Part shown: positions 62,996 through 64,000 of the stretch, piece after piece
Layout of the letters: the number at the start of each line of letters is the position of its first letter
Numbering within the stretch: the first letter of the stretch is position 1
Assembly: GCF_001431665.1 (NCBI RefSeq)
Contig: NZ_LLXV01000057.1
Span: forward strand, 40,788-104,787
Direction of reading: 5' to 3'
DNA from: Stenotrophomonas beteli
GTDB taxonomy: Bacteria > Pseudomonadota > Gammaproteobacteria > Xanthomonadales > Xanthomonadaceae
DNA: 64,000 nucleotides
The notes under the pieces: model-generated
Seen by the model: only the letters and a program-made list of their open reading frames with translations
Told to the model about the DNA's origin: nothing
The model's database searches: none
Made by a program: the position numbers and the translations under genes

Positions 62996-63775
62996 ATGAG
63001 CCGTCTGCTGCGCCGCCTGATCAGCCCGACCCCGCCCGCCACCGTACAGCGCGACACCGTTCGCCTGCGCCTGGAGGATGCCGAGATCGAGGTACTGCGC
63101 GTGCGTGACCCGCGTGCGCGGCGGATCAAGCTGAGCGTGGACGAGCGCGGCGCACGCTTGACCCTGCCGCCGCGCGCAAGCCTGGCGATGGGCGAACGCT
63201 TCCTGGAACAGCACCGCGACTGGCTGGCCGTGCAACTGCGCCAGTACCAGGGCCAGGGCCTGCCCGCGGCGCTGCAGCCGGGCGTGGAGGGCGTGCTGCC
63301 GCTGCGCGGCGAGCTGTTGCCGCTGCGCTGGCAGGAAGGCCGTTTCGCGCGGCTGGAGATCGACGCCCACGGCGCCTGTGTGCAATGGCCGGCGCGTGGT
63401 GGCGATGCCACGCTGCGCCGCCTGTTGCGCGAGTTCTACGAAGCACAGACCCGCGCCGATGTCGGCCGTTGGCTGCCGAAGTACCTGCCCGGCCTGCCGC
63501 GCGCGCCCAGCCGGCTGCGGTTGAAGGTGATGTCCTCGCAATGGGGTTCGCTGGCGCCCGATGGCAGCATGGCGCTTGACCTGGCCCTGGTGCTGGGCAG
63601 CCCGCAGGCCTTCGAGTACGTGCTGGTGCACGAACTCTGCCACCTGATCCAGCCCAATCACTCGCCCGCGTTCTGGCACGAAGTGGAGCAGCGCTTCCCC
63701 GGCTGGCGGCAACAGCGCGACTACTTCCAGCTCGAAGGGCGGCGCCTGAAGGCCATGCTCCGGCAACTGCTGTAG
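62996..63775 (+). CDS. M48/YgjP-like metallopeptidase domain protein
   Basis: A 259-residue protein of the YgjP/DUF45 family. The zinc motif is VLVHELCHLIQPNHSPAFW with HExxH-type ligands and a third His, followed by EQRFPGW. Members have been linked to UTP hydrolysis (YgjP/Upp) and to SprT-like peptidases, so the activity is uncertain. The last codons and the TAG stop lie in a perfect palindrome. Confidence 0.85.
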   Translation: MSRLLRRLISPTPPATVQRDTVRLRLEDAEIEVLRVRDPRARRIKLSVDERGARLTLPPRASLAMGERFLEQHRDWLAVQLRQYQGQGLPAALQPGVEGVLPLRGELLPLRWQEGRFARLEIDAHGACVQWPARGGDATLRRLLREFYEAQTRADVGRWLPKYLPGLPRAPSRLRLKVMSSQWGSLAPDGSMALDLALVLGSPQAFEYVLVHELCHLIQPNHSPAFWHEVEQRFPGWRQQRDYFQLEGRRLKAMLRQLL

Positions 63776-63796
63776 CGCCAGCGCTACAGCAGTTGC
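63763..63796. terminator. Perfect 16-bp palindrome spanning the stop codon
   Basis: GCAACTGCTGTAGCGC (63763-63778) and its exact complement (63781-63796) are separated by two bases. The palindrome includes the TAG stop codon of the metallopeptidase gene and has GTAG and CTAC parts like the REP elements. It may form a terminator-like hairpin. Confidence 0.6.
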
Positions 63797-63961
63797 CCAC
63801 GCATTCTTCCTCTACCCCCGCCTTCGGCGCGCCCCTTCAACAGAAGGGGCTTTCCTCCAGCCCGCCCTGGCAACGCGCCATGGAGCGCGCGCAGCGCGCG
63901 ACCCGCTCCTGCTCTTCCTTCCTTCTTCCGTGGTGGGCACACCGGAAACTGTTCGTGGCCG

Positions 63962-64000
63962 GGCGGGGTGGGTTGCGCAGGGGCGTGAGCCGCATGGATG
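63962..64000. repeat. Left part of a large inverted repeat cut by the window end
   Basis: GGCGGGGTGGG followed by CGTGAGCCGCATGGATG corresponds to the left part of the repeat at 47393-47494. The partner arm would lie beyond the window. The remaining sequence from 63797 shows no gene. Confidence 0.55.

Overview
The window is GC-rich chromosomal DNA of a Stenotrophomonas, most likely from the S. maltophilia complex. The evidence is the protein content (Xanthomonadaceae-type housekeeping genes, many TonB-dependent receptors) and a dense scatter of small palindromic repeats that carry GTAG at one end, the hallmark of the SMAG/GTAG REP elements described for S. maltophilia. No tRNA, rRNA, CRISPR array, prophage or transposase gene was seen.

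Layout. 0.3-1.5 kb: aromatic amino acid aminotransferase. 1.7-3.8 kb: a TonB receptor resembling E. coli YncD/PqqU. 3.9-8.3 kb: a small stress-type protein, a hypothetical protein and the two-gene bacterial NHEJ system (Ku, then LigD with PE-ligase-polymerase order). 8.4-9.9 kb: a small membrane protein and a zinc alcohol dehydrogenase behind a perfect FNR-type box. 10-31.6 kb: a polysaccharide utilisation locus. 31.6-34.9 kb: DUF4375 protein, phenylalanine hydroxylase with a divergent Lrp regulator, patatin lipoprotein. 35-42 kb: GYF/AIM24 protein, a third TonB receptor, class A acid phosphatase, secreted lipase-like enzyme, DUF4785 protein. 42-47 kb: ABC ATPase, fatty acid desaturase, EF-hand protein, MutM, OpgD. 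47-54 kb: a repeat-filled gap, thymidine kinase, Sel1-like protein, Rep helicase, two DUF3592 proteins, a GNAT enzyme, YceH. 54-64 kb: class C acid phosphatase/PyrF, trypsin-like protease, a candidate sRNA, lipoprotein/PlsB, YdcH-like protein, TtcA, RdgC and a YgjP-like metallopeptidase.

The 10-31.6 kb locus is the most interesting part. It encodes a full lower pathway for unsaturated uronates: KduI, KduD, KdgK and Eda lead to pyruvate and glyceraldehyde 3-phosphate. It also holds a TonB receptor, a TRAP transporter, a GH43-like enzyme, two secreted esterases, a CE12-type acetylesterase fused to a KdgF-like cupin, a thiol dioxygenase, a hydratase-like protein and a LacI-family regulator. No recognisable polysaccharide lyase or GH28/88/105 enzyme is present. 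The backbone-cleaving activity is therefore best sought in an unrecognised 1,267-residue secreted multidomain protein at 14858-18661. Five copies of the exact 9-mer ATGACACCG lie in the intergenic regions of the locus and probably are operators of the LacI-type regulator.

Other themes are: many genes with a TANAAT-like -10 box only 6-9 nt before the start codon, pointing to leaderless mRNAs; several genes whose TAG stop codon is part of the GTAG end of a REP element; and three separate families of dispersed palindromes.
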